The translations under genes and the position numbers were made by a program. Below are positions 48,464-57,084 of a stretch of DNA of 62,698 bases, piece after piece. Origin of the DNA: Candidatus Atribacteria bacterium. Lineage in GTDB: Bacteria > Atribacterota > Atribacteria > Atribacterales > Thermatribacteraceae. Below the pieces are notes generated by a model. The model searched no databases and was not told where the DNA came from. It saw only the letters and a list, made by a program, of their open reading frames with translations. How positions within the stretch are numbered: position 1 is the first letter of the stretch; each line of letters opens with the position of its first letter. The DNA is taken from assembly GCA_029982245.1 (NCBI GenBank), contig JARRBX010000002.1, positions 1 to 62,698 of the forward strand, given 5' to 3'.

Positions 48464-50141
48464 CTCTGCCTTCAGAGTCAATATCTACATTCATGCCTGC
48501 TGGTCGAGAAGGCAGTCCGGGCATGGTACGCATCTCACCACAAAGAGGATAAAGAAAACCTGCTCCAATGGAAGGCCGGATATCCTTGATGGGAAGTTTA
48601 AAACCACGCGGACGACCTTTAAGCTTTGGATCATGCGAGAGAGAAAGATGGGTCTTGGCCATGCAGATAGGCAATTTATCCCAACCCAATTCCGTATACC
48701 GAGCTATCTTTTTCTCGGCTTCCGGTTCATAAACCACACCATCTGCACCGTATATCTTGGTAGCTATGATTTCAATTTTATCTTTGATTGGTATATCCAG
48801 AGGATAAAGAAAATCGAAGTTACTCGGTACATCACAGGCTTCTACTACTGCCTCGGCAAGTTCCTTGCCCCCTTCTCCACCTTTGGCCCAAACTTCGGAA
48901 ACACAGGCTCTGAAGGCTCCGTTATCAAGGGCTATCTTCTTAACCGTCTCTATCTCGCGTTCAGTATCTGTTGAAAAGACGTTGATGGCCACTACAACCG
49001 GGACGCCAAATAGCCTTGCATTTTCAATTTGTTTGATAAGGTTCTCCGATCCTTTCACCAGGGCATCGATGTCTTCTTCCAGAATTCCTGGATCCAGAGG
49101 TTTTCCAGGAATCACTTTGTATTTGCCGCTGTGCATCTTGAGGGCACGAATGGAACACACCATAACTACGCAATCAGGGCGCAGACCACTGTAGCGACAC
49201 TTGATATTCATGAACTTTTCCATTCCACAATCCGCACCAAAGCCACTCTCGGTAACTACATAATCAGCAAGACGCAGAGCAATCTGATCAGCAACGATAG
49301 AGCTGTTGCCATGGGCTATGTTGGCAAAAGGCCCTGCATGGACAAAACAGGGAGTATTTTCCAGAGTTTGCAAAAGATTTGGCTTGATAGCGTCTCTCAT
49401 CAAGACCGTCATAGCACCAGCACATCTGAGATCTTCGGCAGTAACTGGCTCCTTGCGTTCGTTATAGGCTACTACAATTCTGCCCAGGCGCTTGCGCAAA
49501 TCAAAAATATCAGTAGTCAGGGCCAGAATGGCCATTACCTCAGAAGCCACTGCAATATCAAAGCTACTTTCTCGCGGTATCCCATTCGTTTTGCCACCCA
49601 AACCTACAATAATCTTACGGAGCGCCCGATCGCTTATATCCACTACCCGGGGCCAGCTTATAGTGAAAGGATCAATGTTCAGCTCATTCCCGTGAAGCAA
49701 ATGATTGTCAATAAAAGCAGCCAGCAAATTGTGTGCCGCGGCAACGGCGTGGGTATCCCCAGTTAGATGAAGGTTGAAATCCTCCATAGGCACAACCTGG
49801 GAATAACCACCGCCAGCAGCGCCTCCCTTGATGCCAAAGACTGGACCCAGTGAAGGTTGCCGGATGCAGACGATGCTTTTTTTGCCAATTTTATTCAGGG
49901 CCATGGAAAGGCCTATGGTGGTAACTGTCTTTCCCTCACCGAGAGGTGTGGGTGTTATGGCAGTTACATCAATATATTTGCCAAGCGGCCTATCTTTAAG
50001 TTTTTTAAGCACTTCCAGAGATACCTTTGCTTTGTATTTGCCATAAAGCTCAATGTCATCCTCTTCAATCCCCGCTTCCCTGGCAATTTCAACGATGGGT
50101 TTCATCGAAGCCTGCTGGGCAATTTCCAAGTCACTTAACAT
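48447..50141 (-). CDS. fhs: Formate--tetrahydrofolate ligase
   Basis: 564 residues. It activates formate with ATP to 10-formyl-THF, the first folate step of the Wood-Ljungdahl methyl branch; it can also run in reverse. Visible are the P-loop [47 protein letters not shown] (shown by its two halves) and [16 protein letters not shown]. The ATG follows GGGAGGG. It lies between the corrinoid protein gene and the HdrA-MetVF cluster. The 109-nt gap to the corrinoid gene is AT-rich; I see no clear promoter in it. Confidence 0.96.
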   Translation of the reverse strand: MLSDLEIAQQASMKPIVEIAREAGIEEDDIELYGKYKAKVSLEVLKKLKDRPLGKYIDVTAITPTPLGEGKTVTTIGLSMALNKIGKKSIVCIRQPSLGPVFGIKGGAAGGGYSQVVPMEDFNLHLTGDTHAVAAAHNLLAAFIDNHLLHGNELNIDPFTISWPRVVDISDRALRKIIVGLGGKTNGIPRESSFDIAVASEVMAILALTTDIFDLRKRLGRIVVAYNERKEPVTAEDLRCAGAMTVLMRDAIKPNLLQTLENTPCFVHAGPFANIAHGNSSIVADQIALRLADYVVTESGFGADCGMEKFMNIKCRYSGLRPDCVVMVCSIRALKMHSGKYKVIPGKPLDPGILEEDIDALVKGSENLIKQIENARLFGVPVVVAINVFSTDTEREIETVKKIALDNGAFRACVSEVWAKGGEGGKELAEAVVEACDVPSNFDFLYPLDIPIKDKIEIIATKIYGADGVVYEPEAEKKIARYTELGWDKLPICMAKTHLSLSHDPKLKGRPRGFKLPIKDIRPSIGAGFLYPLCGEMRTMPGLPSRPAGMNVDIDSEGRVVGLF

Positions 50142-50213
50142 CTGTTACCCTCCCTTACATAAATTATTAAAGATAGCTTTTAATAAATCACTTAATTATT
50201 ACCTGACGAAAGG

Positions 50214-50239
50214 AAAGGGAGAGAACGCGCCCTCCCTCT
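50214..50239 (-). terminator. Possible terminator after the corrinoid protein gene
   Basis: On the minus strand AGAGGGAG can pair with CTCCCTTT (one G-U pair) around a 10-nt loop, followed by a pyrimidine-rich TTTCCTTT-like stretch. It is 11 nt after the stop of the corrinoid protein gene. The stem is short and the T run interrupted. Confidence 0.3.
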
Positions 50240-50250
50240 TTGTTGGCAAT

Positions 50251-50892
50251 TCAGTTTAAACCTAAAAGTTCCTTCGCTTTGTCAACTGCCGATGCAGCAT
50301 CCGGTGCATACCCATCAGCACCAACCTCGTCAGCAAATTTCTGGGTAACCGGTGCACCACCAACCATAACCTTAACCTGGTCCCTTACTCCGGCTTCCTG
50401 AAAGGCTTTCAGATTTTCTCGAATTTGAATCATAGTGGTGGTGAGTAGAGCTGACATACCAACCAGTTGAGGTTTGTGCTCTTTGATAGCCTGGATGAAC
50501 TTTTCAGCGGGAACATCGATGCCCAGATCGATAACCTCAAATCCTGCACCTTCCATCATCATAGCTACCAGGTTCTTGCCGATATCATGTAAGTCTCCTT
50601 TGACGGTGCCAATCACAAATCTGGCTACTGGCTCAACGCCGGTCTCTGCAAGTTTGGGCTTCAAAACTTCCATGCCTGCTTTCATGGCTCGAGCAGCAAT
50701 TAACACTTCTGGAACATAAATCTCGTTGGCTTTGAACTTTTCTCCTACCTGGTTCATGCCCTTTATTAAGCCACCATTGAGAACCTCTTGAGGAGAAAAA
50801 CCTTCATCAAGCGCTTTCTGGGTTAGTTCGCTCACTGCCTTCGCATTACCTGCAAACAATTCCTTGGCAATTTGGTCAAGAATGTCACTCAT
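50251..50892 (-). CDS. Corrinoid (B12-binding) methyltransferase protein, MtbC/MtgC-like
   Basis: 213 residues. A helical cap (about residues 1-85, GLIKGMNQVGEKFKANEIYV and VPEVLIAARAMKAG) precedes the Rossmann B12 domain with the lower-ligand motif GDLHDIGKN, LLTTTM and VMVGGAPVTQ, the latter two typical of this group. Such proteins shuttle a methyl group between a substrate-specific methyltransferase and a THF- or CoM-dependent one. The ATG follows GGGAGGGCAAAAGAGG. The likely methyl partner in this window is the methyltransferase at 33704-34507; no substrate-side MttB- or MtmB-type gene is here. Confidence 0.92.
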   Translation of the reverse strand: MSDILDQIAKELFAGNAKAVSELTQKALDEGFSPQEVLNGGLIKGMNQVGEKFKANEIYVPEVLIAARAMKAGMEVLKPKLAETGVEPVARFVIGTVKGDLHDIGKNLVAMMMEGAGFEVIDLGIDVPAEKFIQAIKEHKPQLVGMSALLTTTMIQIRENLKAFQEAGVRDQVKVMVGGAPVTQKFADEVGADGYAPDAASAVDKAKELLGLN

Positions 50893-50971
50893 CCTCTTTT
50901 GCCCTCCCTCTCTAAAATATTAGCCCTCTAAATTTAATTGTAGCAAATTACCAATTAAAAAACCATAATTT

Positions 50972-50999
50972 TTTAGATTTTATAAAAAAATTATATTAT
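50972..50999 (+). promoter_or_regulatory. Candidate promoter for the formate channel gene
   Basis: TTTAGA (50972-50977), 16 nt, TATTAT (50994-50999). The whole 153-nt divergent region 50893-51045 is very AT-rich, so chance matches are likely. AAGGAGG lies 8 nt before the ATG at 51046. I could not pick a convincing opposite promoter for the corrinoid gene. Confidence 0.3.
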
Positions 51000-51045
51000 C
51001 ATTTAATAAATTGTAACCAGAATCAACAGTAAGGAGGTTTGAGTA

Positions 51046-51801
51046 ATGGATGTTCTCCACAGTTGGTGCGAAAACAAATTTCAGAAAAACTACCTGTCTC
51101 TTCTTGTTGGAGCTATTCTGGCAGGCGCCTACATAGGCTTTGCTTCCCAACTATTCACCCTGGTTACTACTGCTGACCTTGCGACCGGGATCAAACAGCT
51201 TTTAGGAGGGATAGTTTTTTCGGTAGGACTGATTCTGGTTGTACTGGGAAGAGCAGAACTGTTTACCGGACATTCCTTGCTGAGCTATTCTTGCTTCACC
51301 TTCAAGAATTACGTCATACAAACCCTTAAAATCTGGGGACTGGTATATCTGGGCAATTTTGCAGGATCCGTCTTTCTGGCCATTCTTTATGCTTCAACCG
51401 GCCTCTTCAACACAGGCGGAGGAGTGATAGCGCAGCGCGCATACCAAATAGCACTCACTAAAACCCAGATTCCCTTCACCCAAGCTTTCGCAAGAGGTAT
51501 ACTCTGCAACTGGCTGGTATGTCTTGCAGTATTGTTATGCATTTATGCAGAAAACAATCTTACCCGTTTACTGGTTATTCCTGGACCAATTGCTACCTTC
51601 GTAGCGCTCGGCTATGAACACAGCGTGGCCAACATGTATTTTCTCTCAGCAGGTGCGTTCGCCCAGAACTATTTACATAAAAGCAGTACACCAGTTACCC
51701 TCTCAGGTATCGCACATAATTTAGTACCGGTAACCTTGGGCAACATAGTGGGCGGAGTGGTAATGGTAAGCCTTTTGTACTGGCTCAAAGAAAGGGGCTG
51801 A
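51046..51801 (+). CDS. Formate/nitrite transporter family channel (FocA/NirC)
   Basis: 251 residues with six hydrophobic segments. Family motifs: GRAELFTGHSLL, CNWLVCLAVLL and GYEHSVANMYF (with the channel-lining histidine), and GNIVGGVVM near the C-terminus. The family passes formate, nitrite or hydrosulfide. Formate is favoured because fhs lies two genes away, but that is inference. It is the only plus-strand gene between the C1 cluster and nadE and ends inside a bidirectional hairpin. Confidence 0.9.
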   Translation: MDVLHSWCENKFQKNYLSLLVGAILAGAYIGFASQLFTLVTTADLATGIKQLLGGIVFSVGLILVVLGRAELFTGHSLLSYSCFTFKNYVIQTLKIWGLVYLGNFAGSVFLAILYASTGLFNTGGGVIAQRAYQIALTKTQIPFTQAFARGILCNWLVCLAVLLCIYAENNLTRLLVIPGPIATFVALGYEHSVANMYFLSAGAFAQNYLHKSSTPVTLSGIAHNLVPVTLGNIVGGVVMVSLLYWLKERG

Positions 51802-51821
51802 AATGCTCACAGCCCCTTTCT
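51789..51821. terminator. Bidirectional hairpin terminator between focA-like and nifU-like genes
   Basis: A perfect 12-bp stem, AGAAAGGGGCTG pairing with CAGCCCCTTTCT, and a 9-nt loop. The transporter stop codon lies in the stem and loop. It separates two converging genes. T runs on either side are short, so termination strength is uncertain. Confidence 0.65.
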
Positions 51822-51830
51822 ATAAAGACT

Positions 51831-52049
51831 CTAAACCGCTTCAACCGATTTTACTTCGGGAACTTCTTCTTTCACAACCCGTTCAATGCCATCCTTCAAG
51901 GTTATATAGGACATGGGGCAGGAACTGCACATTCCCTTAAGGCGCACCTTTACTACGCCATCTTCAATATCCACCAATTCCACGTCTCCACCTTCAAAGC
52001 GAAGATACTGCCTCACCTTTTCCAGTGCTTTCTCAACACGTTCTTTCAT
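51831..52049 (-). CDS. NifU C-terminal domain (Nfu-type) iron-sulfur carrier
   Basis: 72 residues, the size of a stand-alone Nfu domain. The motif GMCSSCPMSYITLKDGIE holds the CxxC pair that binds a 4Fe-4S cluster between two monomers, and RFEGGDVELVDIEDGVVKVRL is the preceding conserved sheet. It transfers clusters to apo-proteins, which fits the iron-sulfur-rich neighbourhood. The ATG follows AAGGGGG. It lies 51 nt after glyA. Confidence 0.9.
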   Translation of the reverse strand: MKERVEKALEKVRQYLRFEGGDVELVDIEDGVVKVRLKGMCSSCPMSYITLKDGIERVVKEEVPEVKSVEAV

Positions 52050-52100
52050 GAAACGAACCCCCTTTTACATTCTGTCAAGTAAAACCAGAAGCCTCAACTT

Positions 52101-53357
52101 CTATTCCTCAACACTTAGCTCCGGATAAAGTGGAAAACGACTACACAAGTTAAGCACTTCTTTCCTCACTTTCTGCAGGGTTGTCTCGGAACTCCTTCCT
52201 CGTAGCGCCCGGTCTATAAGCTCAGCAATAAGCTGCATCTCCTCCTCTTTCATGCCCCGAGAAGTACAGGCAGGAGTACCCAACCTGATGCCGCTGGTCA
52301 CCGTAGGTTTCTGGGGATCAAAAGGAATAGCATTTTTATTTACTGTAATGCCCACCTGGTCCAGGATAATTTCCGCCTCTCTACCGGTAAGACCAATATT
52401 TCTCAAGTCCACCAGCAAAAGATGATTATCGGTGCCCCCAGAAACCAAACGATAACCCTTCTCTTGAAGAGCTTGAGCAAGTGATTTTGCATTTTTGACA
52501 ACCTGAGCCTGATAGGCCACAAATTCAGGTGTTGCTGCTTCTTTAAGCGCCACCGCCTTGGCAGCAATGATATGCATTAAAGGTCCACCCTGAGTCCCGG
52601 GAAACACAGCCTTGTCAACCGCTCTCGCAAATTCTTCTTTGCAGAGTATCATACCTCCTCGGGGACCACGAAGCGTCTTGTGAGTAGTGGTGGTAACCAG
52701 ATGAGCATAAGGACAGGGATTAGGGTGGAAAGAAGCAGCTACCAGGCCCGCGATATGGGCCATGTCTACCATCAAAAGAGCACCCACCTCATCACAAATG
52801 GAACGCAAACGCTCAAAGTCTATAAAGCGTGGATAAGCACTTGCCCCAGCTACTATCATTCGAGGTTTTACTTCTCTTGCTTGCTCTTCCAGCTGGTCAT
52901 AATCTATGGTCTCGGTGTCAGGAGAAACCCCGTAAGGAACAAAGCGATACCACTTTCCGGAAAAGTTAACCGGGCTACCATGAGTGAGATGTCCTCCATG
53001 AGCGAGATCCATGCCCATAACCACATCGCCATACCTGAGAGTAGCCAAGTAAACCGCCATATTGGCCTGCGATCCGGAGTGAGGTTGGACGTTGACATGC
53101 TCGGCTTTAAAGAGAGCCTTAGCCCGGTCTATAGCCAATTGCTCAATCTGGTCTACAAACTCACAACCTCCATAGTAACGTCTCGCTGGATAGCCTTCGG
53201 CATACTTGTTGGTTAACACACTTCCTTGAGCCTCCAGGACTGCAATACTGGTAAAGTTCTCAGAAGCTATGAGCTCCAGTTTGTTGCGTTGCCTCTCCAG
53301 TTCCTTAACGACCCACCCGTACACCTCGGGATCTGTAGTCTTGAGCTTTGTCCACAT
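52101..53357 (-). CDS. glyA: Serine hydroxymethyltransferase
   Basis: 418 residues. A PLP enzyme that interconverts serine plus THF with glycine plus 5,10-methylene-THF. Present: [39 protein letters not shown] and the PLP lysine in [15 protein letters not shown]. It supplies the substrate of MetVF, so it complements the C1 cluster. It lies 9 nt after leuD with no strong ribosome binding site near its ATG. A short GAAG/CTTC hairpin lies after its stop. Confidence 0.96.
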   Translation of the reverse strand: MWTKLKTTDPEVYGWVVKELERQRNKLELIASENFTSIAVLEAQGSVLTNKYAEGYPARRYYGGCEFVDQIEQLAIDRAKALFKAEHVNVQPHSGSQANMAVYLATLRYGDVVMGMDLAHGGHLTHGSPVNFSGKWYRFVPYGVSPDTETIDYDQLEEQAREVKPRMIVAGASAYPRFIDFERLRSICDEVGALLMVDMAHIAGLVAASFHPNPCPYAHLVTTTTHKTLRGPRGGMILCKEEFARAVDKAVFPGTQGGPLMHIIAAKAVALKEAATPEFVAYQAQVVKNAKSLAQALQEKGYRLVSGGTDNHLLLVDLRNIGLTGREAEIILDQVGITVNKNAIPFDPQKPTVTSGIRLGTPACTSRGMKEEEMQLIAELIDRALRGRSSETTLQKVRKEVLNLCSRFPLYPELSVEE

Positions 53358-53366
53358 AAGTCGTTC

Positions 53367-53867
53367 TCAAACCCCCTGAAAAGAGCCGTACTTCTTAAAA
53401 TAGGGCACCAATCCGCCCTCCTCCAGAATTTGAATCATAACTTCCGGAAGGGGTTGTGCTCTTACCTCCAGATTGCGACTGAGGTCCACCACCAGACCCT
53501 GTTTTAAATCTACCTCTAACTCATCCCCGCTTTCGATAGGAGAAGTATCGCACTCTAAGACCAGCAAACCGCAGTTAATAGCGTTACGGAAAAATATACG
53601 AGCAAACGATTTAGCCAGCACCCCTTTTATGCCACTGGCCAGAAGAGCTCGGGGCGCCTGCTCTCGGGAAGAACCACAACCAAAATTCTTGCCCGCAACG
53701 ATAAAATCCCCGGGAGAAACTTTCTTGTAAAAATCCGGGTCGATGTCCTCCATAACATGCTTGGCCAGTTCCTGCATATCCAAGGTTTTAAACTTGTATT
53801 TCCCAGAAATAATATAGTCAGTATTGATATCGTCTCCAAATTTATGAGCCTTACCTCTTAACTTCAT
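53367..53867 (-). CDS. leuD: 3-isopropylmalate dehydratase small subunit (LeuD-type)
   Basis: 166 residues from ATG 53867, 8 nt after GAGG; an in-frame GTG three codons upstream overlaps the leuC stop. The swivel-domain motifs GDDINTDYIISGKYKF, NFGCGSSREQAP and FFRNAINCGLLVLE are those of the archaeal-type LeuD/HacB group. With LeuC it would isomerise 2- and 3-isopropylmalate. Relatives act on homoaconitate or dimethylmalate, and no other leucine gene is nearby, so the substrate is not certain. Confidence 0.85.
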   Translation of the reverse strand: MKLRGKAHKFGDDINTDYIISGKYKFKTLDMQELAKHVMEDIDPDFYKKVSPGDFIVAGKNFGCGSSREQAPRALLASGIKGVLAKSFARIFFRNAINCGLLVLECDTSPIESGDELEVDLKQGLVVDLSRNLEVRAQPLPEVMIQILEEGGLVPYFKKYGSFQGV

Positions 53868-53872
53868 TGCAA

Positions 53873-55129
53873 TCACCTCAAATACTTTCTGGGGTCAGTA
53901 ATTTTACCTTCAATTGCCGAAGCCGCACAAGTAGCAGGAGAAGCCAGGTAGATAAACGCCTTGTTATTACCCATCCTGCCCTTAAAGTTCCTGTTTGCCG
54001 TGGAGATAACATTCCAGCCATCACCAGGTACTCCCTGATGCGTTCCCACACAAGGCCCGCAACCTGGAGTAACCAGGGTGCCTCCAGCCTCAACTATAGT
54101 TTCGGCCCATCCTTCACGAATTGCCTGCATTAGGATTTCCCTTGAAGCAGGTGCCACAATAAGCCGAACCTCAGGATGCACCTTTCGTCCTTTTAAAATG
54201 GAAGCAGCAACCTGAATATCCACCGCTCGCCCATTGGTGCAGGTACCAATAAATACTTCTTGAACAGGTAAACCTTCCACCTCATTCACTGGTTTCACGT
54301 TGTCTACTCTGTGTGGCAATGCCACTTGGGGAACGAGCTGTGAGCAATCAATTTCAATAGTTTCAGCGTACTTAGCTGAATCATCCGGGTACACAGGCTC
54401 AAAGGGCCTCTGTGCTCGTTGCTTAACCCAGGCCAAAGCTTTTTCATCGGGTGGCATAAGACCGGCTTTGGCGCCCACTTCCACTGCCATGTTGGATATG
54501 GTAAAGCGTTCTTCCACCTCGAGCTGCTCAATTACTGGACCATGGAATTCAAGAGCCTTATAGGTTGCACCATCAGCTCCCATCTTTCCAGCCAGATAAA
54601 GAATCAGGTCCTTGGAATAAACACCTTTCGGTAAGTGACCGGTGAAAATCACCTTAATGGTCTCGGGAACCTTAAACCAGAGCTTTCCTGAAATCATTAC
54701 CGCAGCCAGTTCTGTACTGCCAATTCCAGTGGAAAAGGCCCCTATGGCACCATAGGTGCAAGTGTGAGAATCGGCACCCACCACCAGGTCGCCAGGTACT
54801 ACCAGTCCCTGTGCAACCATAAGTTCGTGACAAACCCCCCAACCCACGTCAAAAACTCGAATACCAAAAGTACGGGCAAATTCACGCATCAAATCATGAA
54901 GACGTGATACAGACTCCAGAGGGCTGGGAGCATTGTGGTCTATAACGAAAGCGATTCTTTGCGGATCAAAAACTTTTTTGCCCTCCATTTCCTGAAAGGA
55001 ACGAATTGCCAGTGGAGTAGTGCCATCCTGCCCCATTGCAAAATCAATTGACGCAATGACCAGGTCTCCAGCCTGCACCGCTTTACCACTCTTTAATTCA
55101 AAAATTTTTTCAGCCATCGTTTTGCCCAT
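53873..55129 (-). CDS. leuC: 3-isopropylmalate dehydratase large subunit (LeuC-type)
   Basis: 418 residues from ATG 55129. This start lies 8 nt after GGAG and gives the usual MGKTMAEKI; a GTG ten codons upstream would leave almost no leader after the predicted promoter. An aconitase-family enzyme with a labile 4Fe-4S cluster: GADSHTCTYGAIGAFSTGIG, FIGTCTNGR and TPGCGPCVGTHQG carry the ligands. It overlaps leuD closely. As with LeuD, the exact substrate (isopropylmalate or a homologue) is inferred from the family. Confidence 0.88.
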   Translation of the reverse strand: MGKTMAEKIFELKSGKAVQAGDLVIASIDFAMGQDGTTPLAIRSFQEMEGKKVFDPQRIAFVIDHNAPSPLESVSRLHDLMREFARTFGIRVFDVGWGVCHELMVAQGLVVPGDLVVGADSHTCTYGAIGAFSTGIGSTELAAVMISGKLWFKVPETIKVIFTGHLPKGVYSKDLILYLAGKMGADGATYKALEFHGPVIEQLEVEERFTISNMAVEVGAKAGLMPPDEKALAWVKQRAQRPFEPVYPDDSAKYAETIEIDCSQLVPQVALPHRVDNVKPVNEVEGLPVQEVFIGTCTNGRAVDIQVAASILKGRKVHPEVRLIVAPASREILMQAIREGWAETIVEAGGTLVTPGCGPCVGTHQGVPGDGWNVISTANRNFKGRMGNNKAFIYLASPATCAASAIEGKITDPRKYLR

Positions 55130-55173
55130 TTTCATCGCTCCTTGCTTCCAATCCTCCACTCAACGTTTCCCAA

Positions 55174-55203
55174 ATAATACCCCAAGCCTGAGAAGAAAGT
55201 CAA
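55174..55203 (-). promoter_or_regulatory. Candidate promoter for leuCD-glyA
   Basis: On the minus strand TTGACT (55203-55198), 18 nt, TATTAT (55179-55174). Predicted start is near 55167, a leader of about 38 nt before the leuC ATG. Both boxes match 5 of 6 positions. No T-box or leader peptide was apparent. Confidence 0.5.
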
Positions 55204-55250
55204 TTTCAAAACAACAACCTCTATCAACTCCGAAAATTGCTAACCTCAAA

Positions 55251-55278
55251 TTGCCAGAAACGCAAAATGGTGTATAAT
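55251..55278 (+). promoter_or_regulatory. Promoter for nadE
   Basis: TTGCCA (55251-55256), 16 nt, TATAAT (55273-55278). Predicted start is near 55285, about 27 nt before the TTG start of nadE. The region 55130-55311 holds only this and the divergent leuC promoter. Confidence 0.6.
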
Positions 55279-55311
55279 TTCTTGAAGTAAAGCACAAAGG
55301 GGTTATGAAGC

Positions 55312-57084
55312 TTGAAAAAACTACGAGTAACTCTCGCACAGCTAAACCCAACTCTGGGGGACTTTAGGGGTAATCTTGAAAAAGCCAGGGAGGCTTTGGA
55401 AATAGCAGAACAAAGGGAGAGCGACCTTTTGCTTTTTCCCGAACTTTTCCTATCAGGATATCCACCCGAAGACCTCATGCTCAAGCTCTCTTTCCTCAAA
55501 GAAAATCAGGCCACACTGGAAAAGCTTGTCTACTACAGCAAGGGAAAGCAAGTAGCTATGGTGGTTGGTTTCATAGACTGTCAGGAAGACGCCCATAATT
55601 CAGCAGCCGTAATCCAGAACGGCAAAGTTCTGGGTATTTACCATAAGATTTCCCTTCCTAATTACGGAGTTTTCGACGAACATCGATACTTTAAACCCGG
55701 CCAGGAAATGCTGGTCCTGAAGATGGGAGAAATTAAGATAGGTGTCACCATCTGCGAAGACATATGGAATCCTGTGGAGCCATTGGCTTCATTGACTTTG
55801 GGTTGCGGTGTGCACCTTGTAGCCAACATTTCGGCTTCACCTTACCACGTTGGTAAACCCTTGCTCAGGGAAAAATACCTTTCCATGAAAGCTTACGACT
55901 ATCATGTAGCCATTGCTTATTGTAATATGGTAGGGGGGCAGGACGAATTACTCTTTGATGGAACCAGTCTGGTGAGCAACCCTAACGGCAAAGTGGTGCT
56001 CAAGGGGGGCACTTTTGAGGAAGAGATAACCACTATTGACATCGACCTTGATGAAAACCTCAGAATAAATCTTCTGGATCCCCGACGAAGGTACATGTCT
56101 ACTCAGAATCTGCCCTTTAAGCTTCTGGAATTGCCACCACCAAAACCCAAAAAAGAGAGATATCCGGAGAAACCCGGTTCTTATATGGAAAGAGAAGAAG
56201 AAATCTTTAAGGCTCTGGTTACTGGAGTTCAGGATTACGTAAAGAAAAACGGCTTTAAAAAAGTGGTGGTGGGATTGAGTGGAGGAATGGATTCTTCTTT
56301 AGTAGCTACTATAGCCACGGAGGCCTTGGGCAGCGAAAACGTTAAGGGAGTCCTTATGCCTTCCCTTTATACGTCGCGAGAAAGCCTTGAAGATGCTTAC
56401 CAGTTAGCGCAAAACCTGAACATAGAGGCGCTAACTATTCCCATAAACAAAGTTTTCGAATCCTACCTGAAAGCTCTGGAAGAAGTTTTTCAGCAGACAA
56501 ATCCCGATATCACAGAAGAAAACCTGCAAGCCAGAATCAGAGGTAATTATCTAATGGCTCTATCCAACAAGTTCGGGTGGCTGGTGCTGACCACCGGCAA
56601 CAAAAGCGAAATGGCAACCGGGTATGCAACTCTTTACGGCGATATGGCGGGAGGACTCGCTGTTATCAAAGATGTTTACAAAACAGATGTTTACCGTATA
56701 GGTAGATGGTACAACCAGAAAAAAGGAGCCCCAATTATCCCTCAAAGAGTGTTTGAAAAAGCGCCCTCAGCCGAACTAAGGCCAAACCAAACTGACCAGG
56801 AAAAACTTCCTCCTTACGAAATACTTGATGAAATTTTGAGATACTACATCGAAGAAAATCTTGACCCCGAAGAAATAGCAGACAAAGGCTTTGCAATGGA
56901 AACCATATTACAAACCATCGACATGCTTAGAAAAAACGAATACAAAAGAAAACAGGCTCCAGTGGGCATAAAAATATCGACTCGCGCTTTCGGCAAAGAT
57001 TGGAGAATGCCTATAACCAACCGCTTCAAAGAACCTTGGTTAATCAGGAATGCTTCCCGCCCTGGTTTTCCTCTTTCGAGATAG
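55312..57084 (+). CDS. nadE: Glutamine-dependent NAD+ synthetase
   Basis: 590 residues, two domains. The N-terminal nitrilase-type glutaminase has its triad: E44 (PELFLSGY), K112 (YHKISLPNYG) and C148 (VTICEDIWNP). The C-terminal synthetase has the pyrophosphate loop GLSGGMDSSLVATIA and TTGNKSEMATGYATLYGDMAGG. It amidates deamido-NAD to NAD. The TTG start follows AAAGGGG by about 9 nt; a nearby ATG at 55305 is out of frame. Its 3' end overlaps the opposing polX gene by 45 nt. Confidence 0.95.
   Translation: MKKLRVTLAQLNPTLGDFRGNLEKAREALEIAEQRESDLLLFPELFLSGYPPEDLMLKLSFLKENQATLEKLVYYSKGKQVAMVVGFIDCQEDAHNSAAVIQNGKVLGIYHKISLPNYGVFDEHRYFKPGQEMLVLKMGEIKIGVTICEDIWNPVEPLASLTLGCGVHLVANISASPYHVGKPLLREKYLSMKAYDYHVAIAYCNMVGGQDELLFDGTSLVSNPNGKVVLKGGTFEEEITTIDIDLDENLRINLLDPRRRYMSTQNLPFKLLELPPPKPKKERYPEKPGSYMEREEEIFKALVTGVQDYVKKNGFKKVVVGLSGGMDSSLVATIATEALGSENVKGVLMPSLYTSRESLEDAYQLAQNLNIEALTIPINKVFESYLKALEEVFQQTNPDITEENLQARIRGNYLMALSNKFGWLVLTTGNKSEMATGYATLYGDMAGGLAVIKDVYKTDVYRIGRWYNQKKGAPIIPQRVFEKAPSAELRPNQTDQEKLPPYEILDEILRYYIEENLDPEEIADKGFAMETILQTIDMLRKNEYKRKQAPVGIKISTRAFGKDWRMPITNRFKEPWLIRNASRPGFPLSR

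Noticed and set aside
50142-50250. Promoter directly upstream of fhs
   Set aside because: The AT-rich spacer offers several poor -10-like hexamers but none with an acceptable -35 box; fhs may be read from the corrinoid protein transcript.
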